A DNA stretch of 64,000 nucleotides from Phlebotomus papatasi (taxonomy: Eukaryota; Arthropoda; Insecta; Diptera; Psychodidae), in assembly GCF_024763615.1 (NCBI RefSeq), contig NC_077223.1, positions 63,922,627 to 63,986,626 of the forward strand, written 5' to 3'. Under the pieces are notes generated by a model, which ran no database searches, was not told the origin of the DNA, and was given only the letters and a program-made list of their open reading frames with translations. How positions within the stretch are numbered: position 1 is the first letter of the stretch; each line of letters starts with the position of its first letter. A program made the translations under genes and the position numbers. Of this stretch, positions 23,146 to 34,716 are shown in pieces.

Positions 23146-24052
23146 TATAAGTTAAAAGTAAAACATATATCGACTATAAATTGTGGATCGCCACCCTAAA
23201 TTCTTTTTTTTAAATTATTCGTCGTTTATAACGAATTACCTTTTGCAAGATGTGTTCCATTAGGTAATGCATGGCATTATGCATAAAACAAATAATAAAA
23301 GCAACGAATAAATTTGAAAACATCATTTAATTTCAGGGTGACGATGCTACCTTCATGGTCGATAAATGCTTCAATTACCTTATGTACTTTTATTAAGAGC
23401 AAACTGATAAAACTTACAAATGAAGACGGACGGACGGATGGACAGGATTTTAGTCAAAAAAATTATTACTTACTTAGACTTATCTATCTATTTCAAAGTT
23501 TGTTGCGAGAACCTTTTTATTCATTGAAAAGTAATAAAAAATTTAAAAGGAGCTTATAATATGACGAGTCAATTTCTTTAACTCAATTAATTCAACATGA
23601 TATCAAAATGAATGATCAGAACCTTCATAATAATATTACTAAATAATTATGAAATAATATCAAAAATCTGGTTATTCAATTTGTGATGTAGTGTTATTTG
23701 AATGAGAGACCATTCTAATTAATATTATCATGAAATCGATAGTAATCTATATATTTTCATTTACTCTATTTATTTGTTTGGCTAAATTTGAAATATGAAT
23801 AGTTTTTTAAAGGTTAGTTTTTGAATAAACTTAGATTTTATAGAAGTCAATTCCTCTGCTAAGATTACAACGGTCGTAATTTGAAAGTCGGGAACGTCGG
23901 GAATCACTTTCCCTCTTCAGAACGGAACCGCAACAGGACGTTCGTGAGAAGGGGGAATAAGTTTTGGTTCGATCGAGCGAACAGGAGGGTCTCCGTGTTC
24001 TAGGCCCATAGAAGTGAATATTTGTTTATCCGAGGGCTGAGGACAACAGGAT
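23146..24052. other. AT-rich spacer with a GC-richer patch; no gene seen
   Basis: A segment near 23335-23375 (GATGCTACCTTCATGGTCGA) resembles an eroded end of the CTACCTTCGGACGA elements. The stretch 23870-24050 is GC-rich and could be a degraded mobile-element fragment, but I could not identify it. No coding signal. Confidence 0.3.
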
Positions 24053-24231
24053 TAGGGGAAAGTGCACTACCTTCGGACGACTCAAACTACAAACAATTCA
24101 TTTTTTAATGTTTTTCAAATTAATTTGGCCCATTATATTACATTTTAATAGCTAGTCAAATGTTTTAAATTTCCAGAAAAGAAGAAGTTGTCCGAAGCTG
24201 CAGGCGTTCGAAAGTAGCAAGGTTTCGACTA
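24053..24231. mobile_element. TA-flanked TIR element (CTACCTTCGGACGA type), copy 2
   Basis: The left end TAGGGGAAAGTGCACTACCT followed by TCGGACGACT; the right end CGTTCGAAAGTAGCAAGGTT then TCGACTA, a diverged inverse. The interior shares AATTTGGCCCATTATA-like words with the element at 10013-10232. About 179 bp. Confidence 0.75.
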
Positions 24232-25544
24232 CCATTTTTTTAGATAGAGAAAATTAGGGTCACTTACAGTCTGAACTTCATTCTATCAGAATAATTCCAA
24301 TATTTCGAAAATTTCATTCTTTTCCGTTGAAAACCGTCATCCTCAATCGATTAATTGATCTCCAGAAGTGTTGCTTAAATTGCAGAGGCTAGGCAATTTA
24401 TGAGATGTTTTCGAGAGGCTGAAGAGTCCAATTTTTTGGGGGAGTGCTATTCGATCTTCATTTTTGATTGCCTGTTTTTTCACGTGTACACCTCGTCTTT
24501 CGCAAAAATTATATATTTTTTATACATTTTCCGTCTCACTCTTAGCCCAGAAAGTAACTTTTATTACCGATGCCTCCAGAGTTGTTTCACCTTGTGGACA
24601 AAAATGCACAGAATTGCGAAATAAGCAAATCAATCAGACTTTTTTTATGCCATCACAAGATATACGGCAGAGGATGCTGTGACACCACAAGAAATTGACG
24701 TGATTTACTAATTCTTTCAATGGGACGAAATCATCGTATCAATTATGTAAATTTCCGCCAATGTTTTGTTATGGTGCCACCGTGGAAGTTAAATAAATCA
24801 CCACGGAAAGCAATTTAATCATCTTACGCAAATAAGCTCAATAAGCTTCTTCACTTTTTTTCTCACTGCCGCCGCCGACAAGGAAAGTTTTCGATTAAAT
24901 GGAAGATTTAACAGTGATAGACCTTTTTATTGACTTTAATTAAATTTCAACTATTTCACTTTTCGTGTGCTGTGGCACTTTTTCTTTTTTCTTCATCTTC
25001 TCGTCAGAAAAAGGGAATTAAATACTTTCAAATTTCACGTGATATTTCACTTTTCTGTGAAGCATAAATTTTATTTATTGGTTTTTGCCTCTCAGCTGAG
25101 GCACAAAAAGTGTTTCAGCCAAATCGTCATGGTAGCAATAAGTGAAAAGGTAAATTACAACAATTTTACCTCGTTAGTCTTGGATTCGTACAAGAGGACA
25201 GACAATTATAAATATAGTTTTCTCGGTTGAAGAAAATTATTCTTCTCAGGATTATGCAGATTATTTGTTGGGCTAATAAATGATTTGTTAAATGCACATT
25301 AGATCTTTTTTTAAATGCAAATTGTAAACTAAAATAATTAAAAGTAAGAAAACAATCCAGAAAGGTTTAATTTTTTGTTGAATGCTGCTCAGACTATTCT
25401 GCAGAACATTACCGCAAGAGCAAAATGCATATTCAATAGATCTGAGATTTTAATACGGAGCGAAACAAAAATTAGCGTATTTATATGCAGAGGGTTTAAG
25501 CAGGTCTACCACTCATGGTTCCTTTTGGGTTCCGATTGGCGCGG
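24232..25544. other. Unique stretch, no gene recognised
   Basis: Short plus-strand open frames (up to 87 codons) near 24400-25230 are T-rich and hydrophobic by composition, with no domain or splice context. Nothing else is seen. Confidence 0.3.
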
Positions 25545-26120
25545 TTATGGAGATTGATCGGCGCGATCAGTGCATTCAGTGCGATTTTGGAATTTGATTG
25601 CGCAATCATCGCAATTTTGGAGGCTTACTTCCTTAGGTAACGCTACATGCCATTGAGGGACAAGGCATCTGGGACTATCCCTCACCGTTCCCCGCTATTC
25701 AAAGCGATAACACTTCAGCAGCGCTACTCATCCAATCGTTCAAGGACATCATCGACTATCTTTTGCTATCTCTTGCCTGATCGATATTGGAGATTGATCA
25801 GCTCGATCATGGAGACTGATCGTCGCGATAAGAAAGATCGGCGCGATCGTGGAGACTGATCGCCGTGAACAATACGTTTAGTGCGATCCTGCAATCTGAT
25901 TGCGTACTTATCGCGATAAGCCGGTTGTACCATCCCTCGCCATTCTCCTCGATTCAAAGCGATAACCCGCTACGACTTCAACACACCAGTCGTTTCAAAA
26001 CCTCATCTACTATCTCCTGCTTCATCTATCTTGGAAACTCATCGCCGCGATATAAGCGATCGGCGCGATTGCGGAGACCGATAGCCGCGATTACCGCGAT
26101 CATGGAGGCTGATCGAAAGG
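25545..26120. repeat. GATCG/CGATA-rich tandem duplication
   Basis: An imperfect direct duplication with a period of about 300 bp: the block at 25569-25640 (CAGTGCGATTTTGGAATTTG) recurs at 25872-25930 (TAGTGCGATCCTGCAATCTG), and 25680-25860 recurs at 25930-26115 (for example TTCAAAGCGATAAC twice). Words such as GATCGGCGCGATCG, GAGACTGATCG and GCGATA are dense. The segment is much less AT-rich than its surroundings. It may be a satellite remnant or a cluster of protein-binding sites. No gene recognised. Confidence 0.7.
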
Positions 26121-26207
26121 TGTAGAAGTAAATCTACCGATCTGTCATTCACAGTTCATTCGCTGGCCATAATTAGTAATCCTCTGCTTATTAATTAAAG
26201 AGTCATA

Positions 26208-26638
26208 TAGGGTAAGTGTGCCAAATTTCGGCATAGTTGCATGCACACATCAAAGTCTCAAGTTTGAAATGTAATATTTTAAATACAAATTGATTTTTTT
26301 AATTCTTTCTTCTGAAAGAGTGTTGCTTGGAACCTTGTAAAGAGTTTACCATCTTTATTTACTCTAAAATCATTCTTAATACATTTGAAAATGATTAAAA
26401 ATATAGACATAGCTTTGGTGCCCTATTTCGGCCACCTTCATTCTCATAGTTCCTTGCCCTTCAGGAATTCTTCCAATGCCTTTTTCAGATCATCTCGTTT
26501 GTCGAAGCTACAGTTTTTGTTATTCTTTTGCATTGTATAATCTCTAGAGTATGTAAAATCTAAAAGTTCATGGAAATTTGAGGAACAAAAAAGGTGGCCG
26601 AAATTGCAAGCTGGCCGGAATTTGGCACATTTACTCTA
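26208..26638. mobile_element. TA-flanked TIR element (TAGGGTAAGTGTGCC), copy 1
   Basis: The left end TAGGGTAAGTGTGCCAAATT then TCGGCATAGTTGCATGC; the right end GCAAGCTGGCCGGAATTTGG then CACATTTACTCTA. About 431 bp. Nearly full copies lie at 29316-29746 (inverted) and 49131-49559 (same orientation), and a partial one at about 40303-40580. Interior landmarks include TTTCGGCCACCTT and TTGCATTGTATAATCTCTA. Non-coding. Confidence 0.9.
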
Positions 26639-28270
26639 AGTCATCTTTAAAACTCTTATAACATGAATTTTGGTTTACACATTGGTAGAAGTTCCTGAGG
26701 CCCTCTGAGTGTACAATTAGGTACATAAGGATAATTGCTATCTATTAAAAACTAGAATGAAAATCAGTTATGAAATTAGAACTTTTAAATGAGCTTATAA
26801 TTGACTTCTCAAAGACTTTAAACGTTAATATTGGTTTTGAATTTTCGTTGAAGTTCTAGGAGAGTCTTTACAAGTCCACCATTTAATACATAACAATAAT
26901 TGCGACCTATTAAGTAACGATACAAGCAGACTTTAAGGCTAATTAACAATTTCTTGTATTATAATAATTATTAGGATTTGTTTTAGACCTTCAATTATTT
27001 TTATAACTAGCACCAGACAGAAGAACTTAAAGTTTTCGCTTAAAGTATTCACTATATTTTTCTTTAAAAATTCCTCTGTAATGGGAAGAGTTTTCTTGGA
27101 TGTGAGACTCAAATTGCAAGAAAAGTATCTCAATTATCTGTGGGCTTTTTTTAACGGCTAGGTTACAGTCATCAATATTTGACGATAACAAAAAGTGAAG
27201 AATCTAATAATAAATTTCTATTGTCATAGCCCATGGCTCCAAGATCTTTTGATATCGAATGATAAGTATTATCAGGAGAAAGAAGGTGATAAAGAGTTAT
27301 AGAAACAAAACCATGAGAAATTGGCAAATATGACGAAAGAGTGAAATTGCGTCAACTCTGCAACTTTGACTTATTTTCACGCACTTTTTTTTGCGGCGCG
27401 TGAGACATAAAATTGAATTTGAAAAAAAAAAATGTTGAAGGCCATTCGCGATTTAATTACATCCATTGTGATTTTTGCTATTTTCAGGTGAAAAATCCAC
27501 AAAGTTGATGTGAGAACAAGAGCGGCAACACAAATGCGCATACATCATCAATCATGTTGGTATGCGTCTGAGAATGTTTTGCCGTTGATCATCAGGTTGA
27601 GTAGCATCTCTTGGGCAGAGGAAGAGTGAGATTTTAATAATTTATTATTTGCAGTGCAAAAAGCCACTCGATGGCTTTTGCATGGAAAACTGCTACAGAA
27701 ACCATCATCATCATTCCCAACCTCAAATTTAAATTCAAAGTTTACTTTTGCCCCAGACATTCCCCCTCACATCCTGAAATCACGCGAGATTTTTGCTCTT
27801 ATGTGCTAAAGAGATCCAATGTGAAACAATTAAAAATACTGCAGAGCTCTTGGAGGTTGGCCATCTACCCTCTTTGTTGGGACGTCCAAACAAATTTACT
27901 GTCAAAACAATAAATCACTTTGTGCCTTTTTGGCATCTCAAACAAATGGGAGCATCCTTATGGAAATCATTTGCACAAAGTCTGACCCCTTCACCCTCAT
28001 CAACTATGCCAAGAGATCTCACAGGAAATATATGCCACACTTTTACCGTCGACTTGGGTTACCAAGGGGTGTTTAGCAGAACGAAAATTGAGATTCAAAT
28101 GCGGATGTTTTCAAAGCCATTGTAGAATATTCAATTAATTAGCTCAAATTAGCAAAATATTTCGATAATTGAAATATGTCTGCTTTTATTGACTAAAAGC
28201 TTAGCACTATTTGTATCTAGATTTTTACAAACTAAAAACTACTGTCTATGGTAGATATGTTTCTACTGTC
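26639..28270. other. Unique stretch, no gene recognised
   Basis: 27350-28130 is less AT-rich, with overlapping open frames on both strands (up to 110 codons) lacking recognisable domains. The first part (26640-27350) is AT-rich. Nothing else is identified. Confidence 0.3.
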
Positions 28271-29227
28271 TAGGGGAGACTGGGGCACATGTAACCATTT
28301 TCGATAGATGCGAATTTGAGGTGATTTTCCAAAGACACCGTAATTTTTTGGAAAATCATTCTTAGCTAATGTTTTACCCTTGGGTATAGGCAATACATCG
28401 AAGGTAATGCGGATGCTGGAAAACAATTGAGTTTTCCATAAAAATAAAATTTGTGTCCCTGTGCATTTTTCTCTTTTCACAAAATACCTGGGGTAGAAGT
28501 AACCACTTTCTGGGGAGGATGTAAACACCTTTTTTCCCACCCTTGAAATTAATTTTGCACCACTCTCGATTATTTTAATTACTTAAGAGATATATAAAGA
28601 CTGTATATTTTTCAAAAAATCATGACACTTTTTACAAAGAATAATTAAAATAGCAAAAAAACTAAAAGCATGCATATCAAAGAAATTTTTCAATGGATTT
28701 TCCCCATATTTTAACATCATGTGACTTTTTATTTAACACAGCGCCACCAATTTTTTTCGTAATCTATGAATTATAGATATTTCGCATGAAGGTCAATTTC
28801 CCGCTATTTTACCTACTCATTTTGTGAAATTGAAATTGCCTGGTTACATCTACCCCAAATGCTGTTTTCTGACCAATTATTAATTCTTTTGTAATAATGA
28901 GAATCTCAATTTGTCTAGTAAATCCATAAATATAATCCTAAAAGATGTAGGAAAGAACTGGTATTGCTACATTTCGATTATTTTACACAGTTTTTAATTT
29001 CCAGGTGGAAATCCAAATGACCAAAATAATTGAAATATCAACATTTTCGGGAAAAATGATTTTTATTTTTAAAGTATTAGGATTTTATTGACCAATTCTT
29101 CTGTGGACATAGATCCCCATGGTATCTATGAATGCTTATGGGTTTTATCCTCTGGAATCTTAAAATTAATGAAAAAAATCACAGTGTTTACAACTACCCC
29201 AGATTACTACTGCCCCAGTTCCCCCTA
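28271..29227. mobile_element. TA-flanked TIR element (TAGGGGAGACTGGGGC), 957 bp
   Basis: The left end TAGGGGAGACTGGGGCACAT then GTAACC; the right end TACTGCCCCAGTTCCCCCTA. TA on each side. Interior words ACCTGGGGTAGAAGTAACCA and GGTTACATCTACCCCAA are mirrored, so the arms extend well inward. No convincing ORF. Its right end abuts the truncated left end of a foldback element. Confidence 0.8.
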
Positions 29228-29237
29228 TAATAAAAGA

Positions 29238-30046
29238 CTGGCGACTTACGAAATGCTTGTAAATCGTATAATCTACAGAAGTTTGTAGAAATCTGTAATT
29301 CTTCACAAACATTGTTAGGGTAAGTGTGCCAAATTCCGGCCAGCTTGCAATTTCGGCCACCTTTTTTGTTCCTCGAATTTCCATGAACTTTTAGATTTTA
29401 CGTACTCTAGAGATTATACAATGCAAAGCAATAACAAAAAATGTAGCTTCGACAAGCTAGATGACATGAAAAAGATATTGGAAGAATTCCCGAATGGCAA
29501 GACACTATGAGAATAGTGGTGGCCGAAAATGGACACCAAAGCTATGTCTAAATTTTTATTTATTTTAAAATGTATTAAGAATGATTTTAGAGTAAATAAA
29601 GACGGTAAACTCTTTACAAAGTTCCAAGCAATACTCTTTCAGAAGAAAGAATAAAAAAAATCAATTTGCATTTAAAATATTACATTTCAAACTTAAGACT
29701 TTGACGCTTGCATGCAACTATGCCGAAATTTGGCACACTTACCCTATATGATAATTTGACTCCAGCGTTGTTTGTTCTTTTACAAACATTTGTTCGTGCA
29801 TTTTTGTTTGTCTCATAAGGCTTTACGAACAAATGACAAAATTTTATGAACATTTACGAACAAATGTTCGTAAGAGAACCAAAAATACTTGTTAAATGAC
29901 CATGTAACAAACTTTGTTTGTGAAATAAATATATATTTTTATGAAATTTTTAGTGGGTTATACGATTTATGATTATTTTATAAGTAACCTAGTAAAATTT
30001 CTCAAATATTTACAAACAATTTTATGAAACATTTTTGTTCTGTGTA
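29238..30046. mobile_element. Foldback element, copy B, split by a MITE
   Basis: The family words GACTTACGAAATGCTTGTAA and ATCGTATAA (left part, 29238-29315) and ATACGATTTATGATTATTTT with ACAAACAATTTTATGAAAC (right part, to 30046) are interrupted by the element at 29316-29746. The outermost left terminus is missing where it meets the 28271-29227 element. The order of events read from this: foldback first, then the MITE insertion. Confidence 0.75.
29316..29746. mobile_element. TA-flanked TIR element (TAGGGTAAGTGTGCC), copy 2, inverted
   Basis: Starts TAGGGTAAGTGTGCCAAATT then CCGGCCAGC; ends CGAAATTTGGCACACTTACC then CTA. It is the inverse of the copies at 26208 and 49131 and lies inside foldback copy B. 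About 431 bp, non-coding. Confidence 0.9.
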
Positions 30047-30725
30047 ACTAAATTTATTATTTATTGCTCAGTACTACAGTGTCATAAAGTAATCCAGTGT
30101 AAATTGAAATTACATTAAAATGTTCATAAAAGTCTATTTCTTGTTAGTTATTTTTTATATTTTTACATAATTATGATTTATATTTACCATCTTGCTCATA
30201 CCGATTTTCCAGTGATAATTATAATGGAAATTTTTAGTTTTCATTATGTAGAGAATGAGACATTCTTAGAAAGGGGAAGCTTACAGAGTTCAAAAGTACT
30301 TGAACATGGATAAGTAATTCCTAAACAATTGTCCTTTATTTCCTGATTAAAATTAGGTATTTTATTGACCAAAATGATTTTTATGGTCATCGAATAACTA
30401 ATTTACTGAGTATTTTTTTTATTCCTAATAGAAATTTCTGAGATATTTATTTACTACGATATTTATATTTTTTATTTTTACGAATTTGGTGCGGTTTCGG
30501 TTTATTAGAAATTATTAGAATTTCTGTTTGTGACAACGAAAACAAATGAGCACAAAAAACGTAAGTTCGACTAGTAAAAACTAAAATTCGATCAGTAAAT
30601 TAATAAATTTTGGCCAGAAGAAATAATATATCTTGACAAGAAAAAGTTTAATTTATATTATTTGCATTACTAAGATTGTTGCAGGTAAAATAAAAAAAAA
30701 ACTTGTATGAAACTTTTCTTATTAA
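30047..30725. other. AT-rich spacer, no gene seen
   Basis: No repeat ends and no coding signal recognised. Confidence 0.3.
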
Positions 30726-30961
30726 TGGCCCTGGCACACCTTTTCAATTTAATGTTCAATCGATTGAAATTTTATTTCTTAATTAGTTAAGCTGAAACAT
30801 GATATAACTAATTTCTGTCAAATTTAAATTAAATTTGAAATTGAAATTGCAATTTTTATCTGACAGAAAGAGACAATTATATCTGATTTCAGTTTAAAAG
30901 AGTAAGAGGTGAAATTTCAATCGATTAAATTTCACTAAATTGAAAAGAAGTACCAGCGCTA
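30726..30961. mobile_element. MITE, TGGCCCTGGCACACCTTTTC type
   Basis: The left arm TGGCCCTGGCACACCTTTTC followed by AATTTA; the right arm TAAATTGAAAAGAAGTACCA then GCGC. Inner blocks CAATCGATTGAAATTT and AATTTCAATCGATT also mirror. It is related at its tips to the TGGCTCCGGCACACC family immediately downstream. Non-coding. Confidence 0.65.
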
Positions 30962-30964
30962 CTA

Positions 30965-31358
30965 TGGCTCCGGCACACCTTTTAGATCAGGAAAATTTCA
31001 TAAAATAAAAATTCACATATCTTTTTCCTTACACGTTTTACATATGTTTATTTCATTCATTAGCGCTTCAAATTCGATTGAGCTAAAGCAAAATAGAATT
31101 TGTTGTGATGTTTATAAGGAGAAGAAGAGTATGAAAAAATGAGATAGACAAACAAAAGCATGTAAGAAAAAAAGAAATTCAAATTTTGACTTCATAAAAT
31201 TTACTTTTGAATATCATATTAAAATTAAAATTAATTTAGTTCATTCCAATTTTGAGTCCGAAAGCGTGGAATATGCTTAGGCGAACATTTTGAGAAAGAC
31301 AGAAACGCGAATTTTGATTTTATAAAATTTTACCGATCTAAAAGGTGTGCCGGAGGCG
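30965..31358. mobile_element. MITE, TGGCTCCGGCACACC family, full copy
   Basis: The left end TGGCTCCGGCACACCTTTTA then GATCAGGAAAATTTCATAAA; the right end GATCTAAAAGGTGTGCCGGA then GGC. Edges TAT and TAA allow a TWA-type duplication, as in PIF/Harbinger elements. A pair of internal GAAAGAGTGNGA-like words is typical of the copies here. No ORF. Confidence 0.75.
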
Positions 31359-31573
31359 TAAGGTTCTATCTAAATGGAGTGCTGATCAAATTTGATTTTT
31401 TGCTAACAAAATTTAGTTTTTAACTGTTTGTACAGTGACTTTTTTAGCCCTTTGAAAACCACTGAGGCATTAGTAAGAAACAACTTCACTTTCACAATTC
31501 TAAAGCAAAAATCAAGAGAAGAAAATGTGCTTAAATATATTTATATATTAGTACATTGCTTATACTTAAATAA

Positions 31574-31829
31574 TGCCTTCGGCTAACCTTTTAGGTTGGC
31601 AAAATTTCATAAAATCTAATTTCGTGCCCTTTCTTTTCCAAAATATTTGCATAAGTCTATCCTACTCTTTCGGAAATTTGGACTGAACTAAATTGAATTT
31701 GGTGTGATGTTAGAAGAAAAAAGAAGAGTGCGAAAGAGTAGGATAGACATAAGCAAAGCTTTTAAGAAAGAAAGGTATATGAATTTTGACTTTATGATAT
31801 TTTCCTGATCTAAAAGGTGTGCTGGAGCT
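31574..31829. mobile_element. MITE, TGGCTCCGGCACACC family, diverged copy
   Basis: The left end TGCCTTCGGCTAACCTTTTA; the right end CTGATCTAAAAGGTGTGCTG then GAGC. Interior words CCTACTCTTTCGGAA and TTGGTGTGATGTT recur in other copies. Non-coding. Confidence 0.7.
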
Positions 31830-31993
31830 ATTTAAGATCTATTTCAACGTCATAATGGTAAAACAGAATAGTTATACTATATGAGGGAAAATATTAAGAA
31901 CTAAAAGCCTAGGTAGAAGTCACTCCCTTCCGCCACTTCTACTAAAAAAAATTAAATTAATTTGGCTATTATGCTGCAAAGGTAAAATTTAAG

Positions 31994-32272
31994 ACCTGTA
32001 CACATTGGGAACAATTTTTGTCAAAAATTGTATTTTTATCAAAATTTTTATGTTTTCACTTATGGCCTCTACATATTGGGAGCAATTTCTGTCAAAAATT
32101 GCTTTTCTGAAGGAAATTCCCTGCAGCTTTGTAGGGGGAAACGTCAAATTTCTGTCAAAAACGCAATTTTTGACGAAAATTGCTCCCAATGTGCAGACGC
32201 CTTTATAGAACTACAGACATTTTCTTTCAAAAGCGCAATTTTTTGCAAAAAAGCTTCAAATGTGTAGAGTCC
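31994..32272. mobile_element. Nested pair of ACACATTGGGAGCAATTT MITEs
   Basis: The inner element (about 32063-32203) runs from TGGCCTCTACATATTGGGAG to AATTGCTCCCAATGTGCAGA then CGCC, with TTA-like edges. The outer one starts near 31994 (CCTGTACACATTGGGAACAA) and ends near 32271 (TTCAAATGTGTAGAGTCCA), also followed by TTA. A member of the family therefore inserted into another member. Relatives lie at 59214-59480 and 61040-61149. PIF/Harbinger-like from the TTA edges. Confidence 0.65.
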
Positions 32273-34020
32273 ATTACAAGCTGTAAATCTTTTGATAATT
32301 TTAAAAGTGGCAAAAAGTCGTATTAAGATAGCGAGACAAGTGTTGGATTTCTTATCTTAACAAACTAAGCCTTTTCTTTCAGTGTTTTACCCCATTAATC
32401 TTTGTTTCTTAATACAGTCCTTGACTCATTTCTACGATCTCCCCAAGCATTTCCATCCAGATTGATGGATAAAGTGAGAAGTAAGAGACAGAAACCTCAT
32501 TAGCTCAGGTCGTACATGGAAATTTGTGTCGAATTTAAATATTGCGTGAAGAAAGAAGAAATGCTGATAACGCACTTCCTACTCGCCAAGTCTTTTGCTC
32601 ATTTCCACCATTTAATTTCAAACAGAATGGGAACAGCACAAAATTTATGGTAATTTGCAGATGCCGCAGTGGAAAAGAACTAGATTTTCAGGTCTGTTTG
32701 CCAAAGCCACGGACAATTTCCACATGGTTTTTCATACACAAACTATTGATTAAACTTTAGTCCTTCTGTCCTGCAATTATAAATTCTTTCTATTTTTTTT
32801 TTGGCAGAATTTTTAAGGTTTTTTTTTTCTATCACCACCGAAAGGGAATGAGAGTGAAAGGCAGGCACACGACTCATTTTATACCCTTTATTATTCACAG
32901 CACGTTTAAAAGAGAAACACCTGCTTCAGGTGGGTAAAAAAAAATGGTGAATCGAGGGACAGTAAAATGTAAAACACCTTGAACAACATACAGGGATACA
33001 CTTTCAACCACTTTTAGCTTGAGTAATATAAAACCGTACCTGCTATCCGGTCTAGATGACAGTATTTGCAAGTAGATTCTTAATCCTCGATTATTTTGCT
33101 TATAGGGTTGGTAGTGACATAAACAGGAAGAATAGAAGCACAACAATTAAGCCACTTTGAATGGGAATTAACAGTAGATTTAAAATTGAATTATCGACAA
33201 AAATTAGGCATAAATTGACTCTCATGCACACAAAAGTTTATGCTTTCGATTCTCTTTTAATTGAACTTCAGGGTTGATGGTGATGGCAAAAAAAAAATAT
33301 CCGAACGCGGTCTTACGACAAGATATATTCAACACTCAGTAAATTTTCTTGCAAAATCAACAAGTTCTTGCACCGTTATTTCTCAAAAGGTGTTTATCAG
33401 TTATAGCACACAAAAAAAGAACTGCCGTGAAATCAAATTATTTTTCCACCAGTTTAAGGCTTTTTTCACGCGCACTTTTAGCTTGATGTTTGAATTTGTC
33501 CACCGTCACAACACAAAATCTTTAGTCGAAACGAACGAATATCGCATGTATACACTCTGAAGTTCCCAACTCGACTGAATCTCGATGAATTTTGCCGACA
33601 AGGAAAGCCACTCATGAGAACGCCACAAACTCTCTGAGAGTGTATCAGGGAGTCGATTATTGCACACCTGAGCACTTTAAGTAAGTATTGGTGCCTAAAA
33701 CACGCTTTCCAGGTGTAGAAATATGCCGGTATAGTGAAGAAAGGTGCTCCAACAAAGCCCACAACATTAATGCCCAACTCAAGTTTTAAAGTCTCAAAAC
33801 TAGCAATAGATAGCTACAAAACACAGTAAAAATATGTACGATCAATTAATTATTTTTTACATCAATTTTCATTGTGATGCTAAACGAAATCGTGTAATTA
33901 AAATTTGATGTGTAAAGCACACTGTAAGGGGCTCCCCTTAACTTTATTTAACTTTATTTTTAATTTTTGCTGTAAGCTGGTTATTTTAAAATTGGTTTAT
34001 GAAACCTGAAAAGAGATCAA
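32273..34020. other. Unique stretch, no gene recognised
   Basis: 32400-33780 is less AT-rich, with short overlapping open frames on both strands (up to 99 codons at 33261-33560 and 33478-33777) and no recognisable domain. Nothing repeat-like is seen. Confidence 0.3.
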
Positions 34021-34021
34021 A

Positions 34022-34075
34022 CGGTTTTATTCCGGAGGTCAGTTATCAACGTTAAGACGGCGATGGACACTAAAA
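34022..34075 (+). repeat. Short dispersed repeat (CTAAGACGGCGATGGAC)
   Basis: This segment (TTTATTCCGGAGGTCAGTTA then TCAACGTTAAGACGGCGATG) recurs at 49732-49785 and, in part, at 58464-58500, where it precedes an (AAAT)n tail. It is probably the 3' end of a SINE or non-LTR element. Class unknown. Confidence 0.5.
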
Positions 34076-34229
34076 AGTACAACTTAATTCTATAAATTCT
34101 TATATATATCTATTAATTAAAAAAATAGACCACACCTCCGTCATGAATGATGGTCAATTTCATTAAATGAGACTATGGTTGCTCTGACAGAAGGTCCCTC
34201 TTAAGAGAAAGTAATAATAATGATGGCAC

Positions 34230-34496
34230 CAGTGGCATGAAATTTCCCATGTTTTCCATATGTATCTAGTGTGCCGAAAAAACTTTTGAGTTTATTAGCT
34301 GTTTTCTGTCATTGTAGAATGAATTAGCAAAAAATACTAATACAAAATAAAAGACAATTTAATAACGAAGAGGCAACCGAAAACCCCAAATTGGCGACCT
34401 ACGTAGTTTTGGAAACATCTCGTGAAATATGTACGAAAACAGGAAAAAAATACACTAAAACCGGTCGCATTTTTCAGAGCTAATGTCACCCCCCTG
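34230..34496. mobile_element. hAT-like MITE with exact 8-bp duplication, copy 2
   Basis: Starts CAGTGGCATGAAATTTCC, ends AATGTCACCCCCCTG. Flanked on both sides by GATGGCAC (34222-34229 and 34497-34504). The interior is about 90 percent identical by eye to 20231-20498, including GAAGAGGCAACCGAAAACCC and GCATTTTTCAGAGCTAATGT. The exact duplication implies a fairly young insertion. Confidence 0.9.
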
Positions 34497-34504
34497 GATG
34501 GCAC

Positions 34505-34716
34505 AATATTCCATATAGGAACTTAGGCATTCCCGTAATGGGAGTTCGGGATCTCCATTATTATTATTAACACACAGGGATTGGATTGTCAGTCCCATGT
34601 TCCGTGGAATCAAGTGCAGTGGAGTTCACGAAAAATTCCTGGTAACCTAAAGGGGATTCGAACCCGGGACACGTCCATCATAGAGCGAGTGCTCTGCCAC
34701 TTGACCCATTGAGTAC
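34505..34716 (-). repeat. tRNA-derived SINE-like repeat (minus strand)
   Basis: On the minus strand the head reads AATGGGTCAAGTGGCAGAGC, an A-box-like segment, then a perfect B box GGTTCGAATCC (34654-34664). A non-tRNA body runs to about 34505 and includes ATTATTATTA. The tRNA part has no clean acceptor stem, so it is a SINE head, not a working tRNA gene. The hAT-like MITE inserted next to its distal end. Confidence 0.6.

Noticed and set aside
23870..24050. LTR or LINE coding fragment
   Set aside because: The segment is GC-rich, but I could not find a reading that matches a known protein pattern.
32005..32267. Open frames rich in VKNCIF/VKNAIF on both strands
   Set aside because: They are translations of the repeated GTCAAAAATTGC arms of nested MITEs, not protein repeats.
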